From assembly GCA_945898095.1 (NCBI GenBank), contig CAMDHE010000028.1:1-41775 (forward strand): 41,775 nucleotides of DNA. Reading direction: 5' to 3'. The notes beneath the pieces were generated by a model, which saw only the letters and a program-made list of their open reading frames with translations, ran no database searches and was not told where the DNA came from. The translations under genes were made by a program, and so were the position numbers. Shown here piece after piece: positions 1 to 9,298 of this stretch; the stretch's first letter is position 1; the number at the start of each line of letters is the position of its first letter. This stretch comes from Roseateles toxinivorans (GTDB taxonomy: Bacteria > Pseudomonadota > Gammaproteobacteria > Burkholderiales > Burkholderiaceae_C).

Positions 1-6
1 TTGCGT

Positions 7-1203
7 TCAGTAGAGAAGGCCTTGCGCATAGCAGCCGAAGCTGCTGGCGCTGTAACCGTATTGTGGCGTGCTGTTGCTGCGTGAATTATGCTTGCCCTGG
101 CATCCGAAGGTCAGTCCGCGCGAATAGGCCCAGCGAGCGCCAAAATTGACGCTATTTATATTGTCGAAATTTGAAGTATTAATGTTTGCATAAGTGTAAT
201 CGCCTCGGCTAAGGCTTGTGCCGGCAGTCAGCTTGATCTTGCCGGTCACCTGGTAGTTGGCAAGCAGTTGCAGAGATGACACGATGCGATTTTGATTCAC
301 ACCTGCCTCCAGTATTTCCTGCCCTGTGTCATGCGCCAGTTGCGTCGAAAAACTCAACTTGGCGCTCGGTTGCCAGGCCCAGCTGATCGCACCGGTGACT
401 CCCGAAAAGTTGCGCTCGTAAGAGAGACTGTGGCTTGATTTTCCACGACTAAGCCTTGCGGCGACTTTGCTGGCACCGCTGACCGTCAGCTCTGTCGTCA
501 GGTCGATGTCGTTGCGCTGGTATTTGTCTTCAGCGCTGCCGACCAGAATGCCGGCAAAGAGCAAGGGGTAATTCGGAAAGACTCCAGAAGTGTGACGCGC
601 TGCCAAGCCCCAAGCCAGGGCACCGCTGGGTTTGTAGCTCAGTCCCATTGACGCTGTATCTTGCTTGGATTCGAGCTGTGCGTATTCAGCCGCCGAGAAG
701 CTGCGTTCGCGGCGCGTCAGATTGGCCTCCAGAGAATAGCGGGTCACCAAGCCAAGGCGAAAAAGCCCATGGAATTGCCGATTTCGCTCGATATTTCGCT
801 TGAAGATCGGAGTCAGGCTGCTGCCAATGTTGTAGTCGGCCAGTGCGTTACTGGTATTCACGTCGACAACTCCGGACAGGCGTTCCAGCGTCGCCCATTC
901 CAGGCCAGCCTTGAGCGAATAGCCCTGATTGCTCAAGGCTGTGTTGCTGCGATAGCGGTTGTCTTGCACTGAGGCATCGACGAAAAGCCTCTGGCGCCCG
1001 ACAGTCTGATCCAATCCCACCAGCAGGCTGGTGGTTGCCAATATGTCATTTTTAGGCGCATCAGCCTGGCGAAAAACGTTGGAAATCTGGTTGTAGCCCA
1101 GCAAACCGCCAAAATAATATGGGTTTGACTCCGCCAATGCAGGCATTGCAATGACAAGGACAAAGCAGGTTGCAAACGATGTTTTCCAAAATGCGTCGAT
1201 CAT
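7..1203 (-). CDS. epsL: EpsL-like outer-membrane beta-barrel protein of exopolysaccharide export
   Basis: The 398-residue product opens with a signal peptide (hydrophobic residues about 9-22, cleavage near ALAES). The rest alternates short polar and aromatic strands typical of an outer-membrane barrel, with a terminal aromatic residue (GLLY). The overall pattern and its place just after a polyprenyl-phosphate sugar transferase match the EpsL family linked to exosortase/PEP-CTERM polysaccharide loci, where it is thought to act at the outer membrane in polymer export. The gene is complete in the window and lies 69 bases after the end of the transferase gene on the same strand, so co-transcription is likely. 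Family naming is from remembered similarity; an unrelated barrel protein is possible. Confidence 0.6.
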   Translation of the reverse strand: MIDAFWKTSFATCFVLVIAMPALAESNPYYFGGLLGYNQISNVFRQADAPKNDILATTSLLVGLDQTVGRQRLFVDASVQDNRYRSNTALSNQGYSLKAGLEWATLERLSGVVDVNTSNALADYNIGSSLTPIFKRNIERNRQFHGLFRLGLVTRYSLEANLTRRERSFSAAEYAQLESKQDTASMGLSYKPSGALAWGLAARHTSGVFPNYPLLFAGILVGSAEDKYQRNDIDLTTELTVSGASKVAARLSRGKSSHSLSYERNFSGVTGAISWAWQPSAKLSFSTQLAHDTGQEILEAGVNQNRIVSSLQLLANYQVTGKIKLTAGTSLSRGDYTYANINTSNFDNINSVNFGARWAYSRGLTFGCQGKHNSRSNSTPQYGYSASSFGCYAQGLLY

Positions 1204-1272
1204 GTCAATTCCGGTTGTTGGCAGGTTCCCCGGCGCGCTTGCATGCTGGCGCCGGTTGGCAGGGGCGAAGTT

Positions 1273-2661
1273 TCAGAAGGCGTGGCGATCGAAAATCACC
1301 AAACCTGCCGTGCGGACAATGATTTGCAGGTCCAGGGCCAACGACCAGTTGCGCAAATATTCGAGGTCATATTCGACTCGCGATTTCATCTTTTCGATGG
1401 TGTCGGTCTCTCCGCGCATGCCATTCACCTGAGCCCAGCCAGTGATGCCGGGCTTAACCTTGTGCCTGACCATATAGGCCTTGATCAGTTGGCGGTACTC
1501 CTCGTTATGGGCGACCGCGTGCGGGCGTGGCCCGACGATGCTCATGCGCCCTTGCAACACATTGATGAACTGAGGTAGTTCATCCAGTGAACTGCGGCGG
1601 ATGAAGGCACCGAACCGAGTCACCCGCGGATCATGCTTGGTCGCTTGTTTGATTTCCTTGCCATCTTCCTCGGCACGCATCGAGCGAAACTTGTAGACGA
1701 TGATTTCTTCGCCGTCGAGGCCGTTACGGCGTTGCCTGAAGATGATGGCTCCGGGGCTGCTGATTTTTACGCCGATGGCCACGGCCAGCATCACGGGAGC
1801 GATCAGCAACAGGATCAGGCTGGACAGGACAACGTCGCTGACCCGCTTGGCCAGACCATTGGTGCCGGTGAAGGGCGTTTCGCAGATCCCCACCACAGGC
1901 ACCCCATTGATATCCTGCAAGCGTCCTTGGATGATGCTGATGCCGAAAACATCGGGTACAAAGTACAGCGATGCCGTCGTTCCCTGGATCTGCTCGAGCA
2001 GTTCCACGATGCGCGGTTGCGAGCCGAGCGGCAAGGTGATGTAGATCCTCCGCACATTTTGGGCGCGCACGAAGTCACTCAAACGGTTCAAGTTGCCCAG
2101 CAGTTTCCGGCTCGCCCTGGGGTCCTGTCGGTCATCTAGGCGGTCGTCGAAATACCCCAGAAAATCTATTCCTTTGCCATCACGTCCACGCAGCGCGCTT
2201 TCGACTTTGAAGCCCAGGGCACCGGCCCCGACGATGACGGCGGCTCTCCTGGCCTTGGCGGCATAGGAGTTGCTGATGCGCCGGCCGGTTTCAATCGTAA
2301 ATGACTGGCATAGCGGCGTGAAAGCGGCCCACCACATCAGCACCGGAGTCTCGAAATAGCGCAGGCTGTCGGTCGCATAAGCGCATAGCGCCAGAATCAG
2401 CAGCAGCATCAACCAGGACCCAACCATGTCCAAACCTGCGCTGATCGGGTGCTCGCCAAAACGACTCCGCCCCGGAAATGTCAATGCAAAGATAAGCACA
2501 CATAAGGTCAATGTCGAACGCAGCACCGGTTCGCCAAAGTATGAATTCACCGCCAAGAAGCAAAGCACGTTGATGCTCGGTTCCAGGAAGGCGGCGATCA
2601 ATGATTCGATCGATTGCGGTGCGCTGTAGAAGGTTCTTTTGTAGTTTCTATCCTGGAACAT
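1273..2661 (-). CDS. undecaprenyl-phosphate sugar phosphotransferase (WcaJ/EpsB-like)
   Basis: This 462-residue inner-membrane enzyme should start exopolysaccharide repeat-unit synthesis by moving a sugar-1-phosphate (often glucose) from a nucleotide sugar to undecaprenyl phosphate. The N-terminal third has several hydrophobic helices. A nucleotide-binding-like stretch (VIVGAGALG, about residue 141) marks the CoA-binding-like middle domain. The C-terminal catalytic domain, from about residue 270, shows KRVSDVVLSS, then a membrane segment, FRQRRNG, VYKFRSMR, DELPQFINVLQG, SIVGPRPH and KPGITGWAQVNG, all hallmarks of bacterial polyisoprenyl-phosphate hexose-1-phosphate transferases. Full length for the family. 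The start at 2661 has a modest AAGG motif upstream. Sugar specificity cannot be read from the sequence. Confidence 0.9.
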   Translation of the reverse strand: MFQDRNYKRTFYSAPQSIESLIAAFLEPSINVLCFLAVNSYFGEPVLRSTLTLCVLIFALTFPGRSRFGEHPISAGLDMVGSWLMLLLILALCAYATDSLRYFETPVLMWWAAFTPLCQSFTIETGRRISNSYAAKARRAAVIVGAGALGFKVESALRGRDGKGIDFLGYFDDRLDDRQDPRASRKLLGNLNRLSDFVRAQNVRRIYITLPLGSQPRIVELLEQIQGTTASLYFVPDVFGISIIQGRLQDINGVPVVGICETPFTGTNGLAKRVSDVVLSSLILLLIAPVMLAVAIGVKISSPGAIIFRQRRNGLDGEEIIVYKFRSMRAEEDGKEIKQATKHDPRVTRFGAFIRRSSLDELPQFINVLQGRMSIVGPRPHAVAHNEEYRQLIKAYMVRHKVKPGITGWAQVNGMRGETDTIEKMKSRVEYDLEYLRNWSLALDLQIIVRTAGLVIFDRHAF

Positions 2662-2882
2662 TGAGACCTTGCTTCCTGCTTCGCCGGGTGTGACTGAACC
2701 GCCCGGCCTGCCTCGGGGGCTGATATTTCGCGGTTTCCTTGCGGCTGGAAATACCTGAAATAATTTTCTGACAGTTCGCCTTGCATCTCGTTGATTTCAG
2801 CTCTCATGGCCGTTGTAAACAACACCAAAATCACTGACTTGAGCACCCCGAATCAGGGTTGACCGAGAATCAGCCGGGTGGC

Positions 2883-3446
2883 ATGGAGGCCATTGCCTAC
2901 AATCCTGCCATGCTTGACGATTGCTTGGCCTTCATTACTCCCGCCGCACAGGATCGGATGATCCTGTTGCTGAACCACATCGTTGGTCGCGAGGCTCAGG
3001 CAATGGCGCGTTTGGCGCCCTACGCCGGGTGCAGCCTTGTCCTGCATCTGCAATCCTGGCCGGCGCAACTCCCGGCAGTGCCCGACTTGTTGCTGGCGGT
3101 TACGCCCGCGGGCTTGTTTGAACTTTCTGAACCTGGCGGTGACCAATCGGAATTATTGAGAATCGAGCTTGAGGCATCCAACCCGGCCCTGCAGTTGCTG
3201 TCCTTGTTGCTCGGAGATCGACCGCGTGTCAAGGTCCAGGGGGATGCGGGCTTCGCGGGCGAGATCCACTGGCTAATGGATAACCTGAGCTGGGACGCCA
3301 CCGACGATCTGGCCAAGCTGATCGGCGCAGCGCCGGCGCATCAGCTGGCGCGTTGGGGTAGCGCAGTTGCTGAAGGTTTGGCTGGACTTGCAGGTACTGC
3401 CGCAGCAATGAAGTCGCGGGCATCCGGCTGGCGCGGGGCCGCATGA
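2883..3446 (+). CDS. ubiJ: ubiquinone biosynthesis accessory factor UbiJ (SCP2 domain)
   Basis: This soluble lipid-binding factor is thought to hold ubiquinone intermediates for the Ubi hydroxylase complex. About 187 residues contain an SCP2-like fold: a hydrophobic helix (LLLNHIVGR), beta strands with [22 protein letters not shown] and [20 protein letters not shown], then [12 protein letters not shown]. The stop overlaps the ubiB start by four bases (ATGA), and this ubiJ-ubiB pairing is the main support for the name. The start is uncertain: TTG 2859, ATG 2883 and ATG 2910 are in frame and none has a good ribosome-binding site. A TACAAT box at 2898-2903 sits six bases before ATG 2910, which could mean a shorter, leaderless start. 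Confidence 0.8.
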   Translation: MEAIAYNPAMLDDCLAFITPAAQDRMILLLNHIVGREAQAMARLAPYAGCSLVLHLQSWPAQLPAVPDLLLAVTPAGLFELSEPGGDQSELLRIELEASNPALQLLSLLLGDRPRVKVQGDAGFAGEIHWLMDNLSWDATDDLAKLIGAAPAHQLARWGSAVAEGLAGLAGTAAAMKSRASGWRGAA

Positions 3447-4999
3447 GGTACTTGTCGCGCCTGCTGGTCATTGTTCTGACCATTTTTAGATTCGGACTCG
3501 ACGAGTTGTTGCTTTCCGGATTGCGCCGACGCCGCTTCCGCCTGATCCGGCGCGCTATGCTCCTGGGCCGTAGTTGGGATCAAGAGCGTGGTGTTCGTCT
3601 GCGCTTGGCGCTCGAGCATTTGGGACCGATCTTTGTCAAATTCGGACAAGTATTGTCAACGCGGCGTGATCTTGTGCCACTCGATATTGTCGAAGAGCTT
3701 GCGAAGTTGCAAGACCAGGTTCCGCCGTTTCCAGCCGATCAATCGCGCGCCCTGATTGAAAAGGCCTTTGGCAAGTCCGTAGAGGAGCTATTTGCTAGTT
3801 TTGAGGCCGAACCCGTAGCCAGCGCTTCGATCGCCCAGGTCCATTTCGCGGTGTTGAAAGATGGCCGTGAGGTGGCTGTCAAGGTGCTGCGCCCCGGCAT
3901 GCTCGAGACGATCGACGACGATTTGGCCTTGCTCCGCACATTGGCTGCCTGGGTCGAGCGCTTTTCCGCCGATGGCCGCAGGCTCAAACCGCGCGAAGTG
4001 GTGGCCGAGTTCAATACCTATCTGCACGACGAACTGGATCTGGTTCGCGAGGCCGCCAACGCGGCACAACTCCGTCGCAATATGGATGGCCTGAATTTGG
4101 TCATGGTGCCGGAGATGATGTGGGACATGTGCAGCTCCGAGGTGATCGTGATGGAGCGCATGATAGGTGTACCGATCTCGCAATTACAGCGCTTGCAGGA
4201 AGCCGGCATTGATATTCCCAAGTTGGCACGCGATGGCGTCACGATCTTTTTCACCCAGGTGTTTCGCGATGGATTTTTTCATGCGGACATGCACCCCGGC
4301 AACATCCAGGTCAGCCTGGCTCCGGCGACCTTCGGCCGCTACATCGCCCTCGACTTCGGCATCATCGGCACGCTCACTTCAGTCGACAAGGAATACCTGG
4401 CGCAAAACTTCATTGCCTTTTTTCAGCGTGATTTCAAACGCGTAGCCGAGTTGCATATTGCCTCCGGTTGGGTTCCTGCCAATACCCGCGTGGATGAACT
4501 CGAAAGTGCGGTTCGCACTGTCTGCGAGCCGCATTTTGATCGGCCATTGAAAGATATATCGTTGGGCCAGGTGCTGATCCGTCTGTTTCAGCTGTCGCGC
4601 CGGTTCAATGTCGAAATCCAGCCACAGCTGGTGCTCCTGCAAAAAACCTTGCTGAATGTCGAAGGCTTGGGTCGGCAACTCGACCCCGAGCTCGATCTGT
4701 GGGCTACGGCCAAGCCTTTTCTTGAGCGTTGGTTGAATGAGCAGGTCGGCTGGCGTGCGCTGGTCAATCAGGTCAAGAAAGAGGCCCCGCGCTACGCCCA
4801 GCTTTTTCCTGAACTGCCGCGCCTGCTTCATGAAGCGTTGAAGCGCCAAGGCGCCCCGCAGGATGCGCTGGCACTGAATACCTTGATCCGCGAGCAGAGG
4901 CGAACGAACCGGCTGTTGCAGGCAATTCTGTACGGAGCGGTCGGATTCACCATGGGGCTGTTGGTGGCGAATTTGCTGATCCACCTGCATTGGGATTGA
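3443..4999 (+). CDS. ubiB: UbiB, ABC1/ADCK-family kinase-like ubiquinone biosynthesis protein
   Basis: This membrane-anchored atypical kinase/ATPase is required for efficient ubiquinone synthesis. The 518-residue sequence carries the diagnostic KxGQ motif (KFGQVLSTR, residues 66-74), the nucleotide-loop segment [11 protein letters not shown] (about 128-138), the VAVKVLRPG lysine strand, the catalytic region [13 protein letters not shown] and the DFG-like LDFGIIG. The last 30 residues include a hydrophobic helix ([15 protein letters not shown]) that fits the C-terminal membrane anchor. Length is near the family norm of about 540. The start overlaps the ubiJ stop, implying translational coupling. 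Confidence 0.96.
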   Translation: MRYLSRLLVIVLTIFRFGLDELLLSGLRRRRFRLIRRAMLLGRSWDQERGVRLRLALEHLGPIFVKFGQVLSTRRDLVPLDIVEELAKLQDQVPPFPADQSRALIEKAFGKSVEELFASFEAEPVASASIAQVHFAVLKDGREVAVKVLRPGMLETIDDDLALLRTLAAWVERFSADGRRLKPREVVAEFNTYLHDELDLVREAANAAQLRRNMDGLNLVMVPEMMWDMCSSEVIVMERMIGVPISQLQRLQEAGIDIPKLARDGVTIFFTQVFRDGFFHADMHPGNIQVSLAPATFGRYIALDFGIIGTLTSVDKEYLAQNFIAFFQRDFKRVAELHIASGWVPANTRVDELESAVRTVCEPHFDRPLKDISLGQVLIRLFQLSRRFNVEIQPQLVLLQKTLLNVEGLGRQLDPELDLWATAKPFLERWLNEQVGWRALVNQVKKEAPRYAQLFPELPRLLHEALKRQGAPQDALALNTLIREQRRTNRLLQAILYGAVGFTMGLLVANLLIHLHWD

Positions 5000-5022
5000 A
5001 CGGTGGGTTGCGCCGTTCAATC

Positions 5023-5028
5023 TATAAT
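5023..5028 (+). promoter_or_regulatory. possible -10 box for the fmdB-DUF502-aspS group
   Basis: A perfect TATAAT lies in the short gap after ubiB, 26 bases before the fmdB ATG at 5055. No convincing -35 hexamer is found at the usual 16-18 base spacing (TTGAAC at 4996-5001 is 21 bases away), so this is only a plausible promoter. Confidence 0.3.
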
Positions 5029-5054
5029 TGGTGGTTTTATCAACGGTTCAGACC

Positions 5055-5384
5055 ATGCCTATCTACGCCTACCGCTGCGCCGCCTGCGGTCACGCCAAAG
5101 ATGTGCTGCAAAAGCTTTCCGACGCGCAGCTGACGATCTGCCCGGCCTGCGGTGCAGAGACATTCACCAAACAAGTCACAGCGGCAGGATTTCAACTCAA
5201 GGGCTCTGGTTGGTATGCCACTGATTTCAAGGGTGGTCCTGCCACGCCAGCAGCGCCGAGCGACGCCCCTGCCGTAGCCGACGCAGACGTCGCGGTTGCA
5301 AGTCCGCCTGCTGCCAGCACGACTGCTCCGGTAGAGACGACTGCGCCGAAATCCGCCAGTAGTTCGCCGGTCAGCGCAGCGTGA
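5055..5384 (+). CDS. FmdB-family zinc-ribbon protein
   Basis: The small protein (109 residues) starts MPIYAYRCAACGH and has two CxxC pairs (CAAC and CPAC) about 25 residues apart, the single zinc ribbon of the FmdB/CxxC regulatory family. After residue 60 comes an Ala/Pro/Ser-rich low-complexity tail (about 45 residues), common in the betaproteobacterial members. The ATG at 5055 is preferred over an upstream GTG at 5028 because family members begin with MPIYxYxC. The stop overlaps the GTG of the DUF502 gene by four bases. The exact function of these proteins is unknown; conserved linkage to DUF502 and aspS is the main context. Confidence 0.88.
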   Translation: MPIYAYRCAACGHAKDVLQKLSDAQLTICPACGAETFTKQVTAAGFQLKGSGWYATDFKGGPATPAAPSDAPAVADADVAVASPPAASTTAPVETTAPKSASSSPVSAA

Positions 5385-6034
5385 AAAAATACCTGATCAC
5401 CGGCCTGCTCGTCTGGCTGCCGCTGACCATCACGGTCTGGGTTCTGCTCTGGGTGATGGGCATTATCGACAGCGTCTTTACTTCGCTGTTGAGTGCTTCG
5501 GAGGCGGTGTTGCCGGCATCGATGGCTGAAAGCATCGAAGCCCTGCGCCATATTCCCGGTCTGGGATTGCTGATACTTGTCGGCGGCATGCTGTTGACTG
5601 GTGTTTTCGTCGCCAACATCTTCGGCCAATGGATGTTGAAGCAGTGGAACCGTCTGATGACGAGCATTCCCATCGTCAAAAATATCTACAGCTCGGTCAA
5701 ACAGGTGTCCGACACCTTGTTTTCCAGTAGCGGCAATGCGTTTCGTGAAGCTGTGCTGGTCCAATATCCCCATGCGGGTAGCTGGACGATTGCTTTTGTG
5801 ACCGGCAAGCCAGGTGGAGAAGTGGCGGAAGCGTTGGGCTCGGAGATGGTCAGCCTCTATGTGCCGACGACGCCAAATCCGACGTCTGGTTTCCTCCTGA
5901 TGGTGCCCAGAAGCGCGGTGCATCCCTTGAAGATGAGTGTCGACACGGCGCTCAAGCACATCATTTCAATGGGCGTGGTGGCGCCTGAAGAGTTGCTGCC
6001 TGAGTCCGCCGAAAAGAAAGATCTCGCGGCTTGA
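5381..6034 (+). CDS. DUF502 family integral membrane protein
   Basis: A 217-residue protein of unknown function with two strong membrane helices near the N-terminus ([20 protein letters not shown], residues 6-25, and [20 protein letters not shown], about 64-83). A conserved soluble part follows: [29 protein letters not shown] and [18 protein letters not shown], which are typical DUF502 blocks. It begins with GTG at 5381, overlapping the fmdB stop (GTGA). A lysine/acid-rich C-terminal tail ends the protein. The gene sits between fmdB and aspS. Confidence 0.9.
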   Translation: MKKYLITGLLVWLPLTITVWVLLWVMGIIDSVFTSLLSASEAVLPASMAESIEALRHIPGLGLLILVGGMLLTGVFVANIFGQWMLKQWNRLMTSIPIVKNIYSSVKQVSDTLFSSSGNAFREAVLVQYPHAGSWTIAFVTGKPGGEVAEALGSEMVSLYVPTTPNPTSGFLLMVPRSAVHPLKMSVDTALKHIISMGVVAPEELLPESAEKKDLAA

Positions 6035-6043
6035 CTGCCAAGT

Positions 6044-6062
6044 CTCCAGCCGAAAGCTGGAG
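6044..6062 (+). promoter_or_regulatory. stem-loop in the DUF502-aspS gap
   Basis: CTCCAGC (6044-6050) and GCTGGAG (6056-6062) form a perfect seven-base-pair stem closed by a CGAAA loop; AG and CT continue the pairing after one mismatch. No T-run follows, so it is not a standard terminator. It lies 94 bases before the aspS start and could be part of an aspS leader or a processing or stability element. Confidence 0.4.
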
Positions 6063-6156
6063 GCTGGTAGCCTTGCCTAGCGTCCCGACAACATCAGCCT
6101 TGTCCAGTCAAGAATCGACTGTTGGCACCGTTCCCCAGAATCAGTGGAGTAAGAAA

Positions 6157-7950
6157 ATGAGAACATGCTACGCAGGCCAGGTCAGCGAAAAGCTGGAAGG
6201 TCAGACCGTGACCTTGATGGGTTGGGCGCATCGGCGCCGTGACCACGGCGGTGTGATCTTCATCGATCTGCGCGACCGTGAAGGTCTGGTCCAGATCGTC
6301 TGCGATCCGGATCGGGCCGCGATGTTCAAGGTGGCCGAGGATGTGCGCAATGAGTTCTGCTTGAAGATCGTCGGTTCGGTGCGGGCACGCCCGGCCGGAA
6401 CCGAGAATGCAACTCTGGCCAGCGGCAAGATTGAAGTGCTCTGCCACAGTCTGGAAGTGCTCAATGCCAGCGTGACGCCGCCGTTCCAGCTTGACGACGA
6501 GAACTTGTCGGAAACGACGCGCTTGACACATCGTGTACTGGACCTGCGTCGTCCTTATATGCAGAAGAACCTGATGCTGCGCTACCGCGTCGCAATGGAG
6601 GTGCGCAAGTTCCTGGATGAATTGGGATTTGTCGACATCGAGACTCCGATGCTGACAAAGAGCACGCCTGAGGGCGCGCGGGACTATCTGGTGCCGAGTC
6701 GCGTCAACGATGGCATGTTCTTTGCCCTGCCGCAGAGCCCGCAATTGTTCAAACAGTTGCTGATGGTGGCTGGTTACGATCGTTATTACCAGATCACCAA
6801 ATGCTTCCGCGACGAGGACCTGCGCGCTGACCGCCAGCCTGAATTCACTCAAATCGACATCGAGACATCCTTTCTTGGCGAGGAGGAAATCCGTTCAATG
6901 TTCGAGGGCATGATCTGTCATGTGTTCCGCAAGTCGCTGAATGTCGAACTTGGCGCCTATCCGGTGATGAAATATGCCGAAACTATGTTCCGCTTCGGAT
7001 CGGACAAACCAGATTTGCGTGTCAAGCTTGAATTCACCGAGCTGACTGATGCCATGACTGATGTCGACTTCAAGGTGTTCTCGGTGCCTGCGACAAGCAA
7101 GGGCGGCCGGGTCGTCGCCTTGCGGATTCCTGGCGGTGCGGCCATGTCGCGTGGCGAAATCGACAGCTATACCGAATTCGTCAAGATCTACGGTGCCAAG
7201 GGTCTGGCCTGGATCAAGGTCAACGAAATAGCAAAAGGGCGCGAAGGGTTGCAGTCGCCGATCGTCAAGAATCTGCACGACAAGGCCGTCGCCGAAATTC
7301 TGGCGCGTACTGGCGCTGTTGACGGCGATTTGCTGTTCTTTGGTGCGGACAGGGCCAAGGTCGTCAATGATGCAATTGGTGCGTTGCGTCTGAAGGTAGG
7401 GCATAGCGAGTTCGGCAAGAGCCGTGGCCTGTTTGATGACGTCTGGGCGCCGCTTTGGGTCACGGACTTTCCGATGTTCGAACAGGACGAGGAGGGCGCC
7501 CGCTGGAATGCCGTGCATCACCCGTTTACAGCGCCGAAGGACGGTCATGAAGATCTGATGGTGACTGACCCAGGTGCTTGCATCTCCAAGGCCTACGACA
7601 TGGTGCTCAATGGGTGGGAACTCGGCGGCGGCTCGGTGCGTATCCACAAGGCCGATGTGCAGAGCAAGGTGTTCAGCGCGCTGAACATCGGGCCTGAAGA
7701 AGCGCAGGAGAAGTTCGGTTTCTTGCTCGACGCGCTGCAATATGGTGCACCGCCGCATGGCGGCCTGGCCTTTGGCCTGGACCGCATTGTCACGATGATG
7801 ACCAAGGCAGATTCGATCCGTGATGTCATCGCCTTTCCGAAAACACAGCGCGCGCAATGTCTATTGACCGGGGCGCCTTCGGCAGTGGACGACAAGCAGT
7901 TGCGTGAATTACATATCCGGCTGCGCAACGCCGCTGCAGCTGCTGGCTGA
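6157..7950 (+). CDS. aspS: aspartyl-tRNA synthetase, probably of the Asp/Asn (non-discriminating) type
   Basis: This class II synthetase charges tRNA-Asp. The 597 residues show the N-terminal OB-fold ([14 protein letters not shown], about 22-35), motif 2 ([18 protein letters not shown]), the bacterial-type GAD insertion domain, and motif 3 ([14 protein letters not shown]) near the C-terminus. The ATG at 6157, preceded by GGAG, is preferred to an upstream in-frame TTG at 6031 because the family starts with MRTxY. His30 of RRRDHGG and the Gly of RPAG occupy positions that, as I recall from Pseudomonas aeruginosa work, go with relaxed specificity, so it may also charge tRNA-Asn when GatCAB is present. 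That point is an inference. Confidence 0.97.
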   Translation: MRTCYAGQVSEKLEGQTVTLMGWAHRRRDHGGVIFIDLRDREGLVQIVCDPDRAAMFKVAEDVRNEFCLKIVGSVRARPAGTENATLASGKIEVLCHSLEVLNASVTPPFQLDDENLSETTRLTHRVLDLRRPYMQKNLMLRYRVAMEVRKFLDELGFVDIETPMLTKSTPEGARDYLVPSRVNDGMFFALPQSPQLFKQLLMVAGYDRYYQITKCFRDEDLRADRQPEFTQIDIETSFLGEEEIRSMFEGMICHVFRKSLNVELGAYPVMKYAETMFRFGSDKPDLRVKLEFTELTDAMTDVDFKVFSVPATSKGGRVVALRIPGGAAMSRGEIDSYTEFVKIYGAKGLAWIKVNEIAKGREGLQSPIVKNLHDKAVAEILARTGAVDGDLLFFGADRAKVVNDAIGALRLKVGHSEFGKSRGLFDDVWAPLWVTDFPMFEQDEEGARWNAVHHPFTAPKDGHEDLMVTDPGACISKAYDMVLNGWELGGGSVRIHKADVQSKVFSALNIGPEEAQEKFGFLLDALQYGAPPHGGLAFGLDRIVTMMTKADSIRDVIAFPKTQRAQCLLTGAPSAVDDKQLRELHIRLRNAAAAAG

Positions 7951-7966
7951 CCCCCCCGATCCGTTC

Positions 7967-7996
7967 AATGCGCCCTTGTGGCGCATTTGTCCTTTC
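7967..7996 (+). terminator. hairpin after aspS, probable intrinsic terminator
   Basis: AATGCGCC (7967-7974) pairs perfectly with GGCGCATT (7980-7987) around a CTTGT loop and is followed by a broken T-rich tract (TGTCCTTT). It lies 17 bases after the aspS stop. The weak U-tract suggests partial rather than complete termination before nudB. Confidence 0.55.
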
Positions 7997-8033
7997 CGGC
8001 CCGTTGAAGGCCCAGCTCCGCTATGCTTTGAGA

Positions 8034-8504
8034 ATGACAGCAAGCAGCCAACCCATTGAGACAGCCTACAAGATTCCCGAGTCCGTACTGGTAGTGATCC
8101 ACACGCCCGACCTTCAGGTATTGATGCTGGAACGTGCAGACCGGCCAGGCTTCTGGCAAAGCGTCACTGGCTCTAAAGACCATGCAGATGAGGCTTTGAC
8201 GGCTACTGCTACCCGCGAGGTTCTTGAAGAAACAGGGCTGGAGTCAGGCGTCTTGCTCGATTGGCACCTGGCCAACCATTACGAGATTTACCCGGTCTGG
8301 CGCCACCGCTATGCGCCTGGTGTGACTCACAATACGGAGCATGTGTTCGGATTGACTTTGCCCGCTGCAATTCCGATCAAGCTGGCGCCGCGTGAGCACC
8401 TGCAATACCGTTGGTTACCTTGGCAGGAGGCAGCTGACTTGTGCTTTTCACCGTCGAACGCCGAAGCCGTACTGTTGCTGCCCCGGTTCCTGGAGAAGGC
8501 GTGA
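8034..8504 (+). CDS. nudB: dihydroneopterin triphosphate diphosphatase (Nudix, NudB-like)
   Basis: This 156-residue Nudix hydrolase should remove pyrophosphate from dihydroneopterin triphosphate in folate synthesis. The Nudix box runs from Gly47 (GSKDHADEALT) through REVLEETGL (residues 61-69), preceded by FWQSVTG as in E. coli NudB, and a YRWLPWQEA block follows. ATG 8034 is chosen because upstream in-frame starts would run through the aspS terminator hairpin. No clear ribosome-binding site is seen, and a TATGCT box ends six bases before the ATG. The stop overlaps the next gene's GTG. Other small nucleotide substrates are possible. Confidence 0.85.
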   Translation: MTASSQPIETAYKIPESVLVVIHTPDLQVLMLERADRPGFWQSVTGSKDHADEALTATATREVLEETGLESGVLLDWHLANHYEIYPVWRHRYAPGVTHNTEHVFGLTLPAAIPIKLAPREHLQYRWLPWQEAADLCFSPSNAEAVLLLPRFLEKA

Positions 8505-9298
8505 AAGCTGCATCAGTTAACCTGGCTGACAGTGGCAAAGAACGCAAGCATTTGCGCGTTGCGACCTACAACATCCACAAGGGAGTGCGCGGGGTGGGAA
8601 CGCAAAAGCGTCTGGAAATCCACAACCTTGGGCATGGCATCAAGGCCCTGGACGCCGATCTGGTGTTTTTGCAGGAGGTGAGGCATTTCCATCACCGCGA
8701 GGCGTTGCGCTTCAAGCGTGTATCTCTGGGTTGGCCAGAATCGGGACAGGCCGAATTCCTGGCGCCCGATGGCTATGAGGTCGCCTACCGAACCAATGCC
8801 ATCACCCGGCATGGCGAGCATGGCAATGCCTTGTTGTCGCGCTGGCCACTTGGCGATGTCGGTCATCATGATGTGTCTGACCACCCGTTCGAACAGCGCG
8901 GCCTGCTGCATGTTCCGTTGCTCTGGCGAGGACTGGAAGTGCATACAGTTGTCGCGCACCTTGGCTTGCTGCACAGCAGCAGGGTACGTCAGGTGCAGCG
9001 CCTTGCGGATTTCATAGCCGGCGAGGTACCGCCAGACGCCTTGCTGGTCGTCGCAGGTGATTTCAATGACTGGGGTGAGAGGCTCGACGCGCCGATGCGC
9101 TGCCATGGTCTGATCCGGGCCAAACCTCCGCACGGCCCAAGCCGCAACGCAACTTTCCCTTCCCGTTTGCCTTTTTTCTCGATGGATCGGATCTATATAC
9201 GCGGTCTGCGTTGCTTGTCCATGCAGGTCCCGAAAGGGCCTTCCTGGGCCAGGATGTCGGACCATCTGCCGCTGGTGGCGGAACTGGACTTGGCGTGA
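8501..9298 (+). CDS. endonuclease/exonuclease/phosphatase (EEP) family hydrolase
   Basis: The 265-residue product belongs to the metal-dependent EEP (DNase I-like) superfamily. Catalytic blocks visible in order are VATYNIHKGVRG (near residue 22), DLVFLQEVR with the metal-binding Glu, GNALLSRWP, VVAHLGLL, VVAGDFNDWGE (general Asp/Asn pair), RIYIRGL and MSDHLPLVAEL with the catalytic His. GTG 8501 overlaps the nudB stop (GTGA), and its own stop overlaps the GTG of clsB in the same way, so the three proteins are probably made in a coupled fashion. Next to clsB it may act on a phospholipid or phosphodiester; nucleic acid is the alternative. The substrate is unknown. Confidence 0.85.
   Translation: MKAASVNLADSGKERKHLRVATYNIHKGVRGVGTQKRLEIHNLGHGIKALDADLVFLQEVRHFHHREALRFKRVSLGWPESGQAEFLAPDGYEVAYRTNAITRHGEHGNALLSRWPLGDVGHHDVSDHPFEQRGLLHVPLLWRGLEVHTVVAHLGLLHSSRVRQVQRLADFIAGEVPPDALLVVAGDFNDWGERLDAPMRCHGLIRAKPPHGPSRNATFPSRLPFFSMDRIYIRGLRCLSMQVPKGPSWARMSDHLPLVAELDLA

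Noticed and set aside
2598-2846. 82-codon minus-strand frame upstream of the sugar transferase
   Set aside because: Overlaps the transferase start in another frame, with no ribosome-binding site and no recognisable features.
6895-7857. 320-codon open frame on the minus strand inside aspS
   Set aside because: Antisense shadow of a conserved synthetase without family features.
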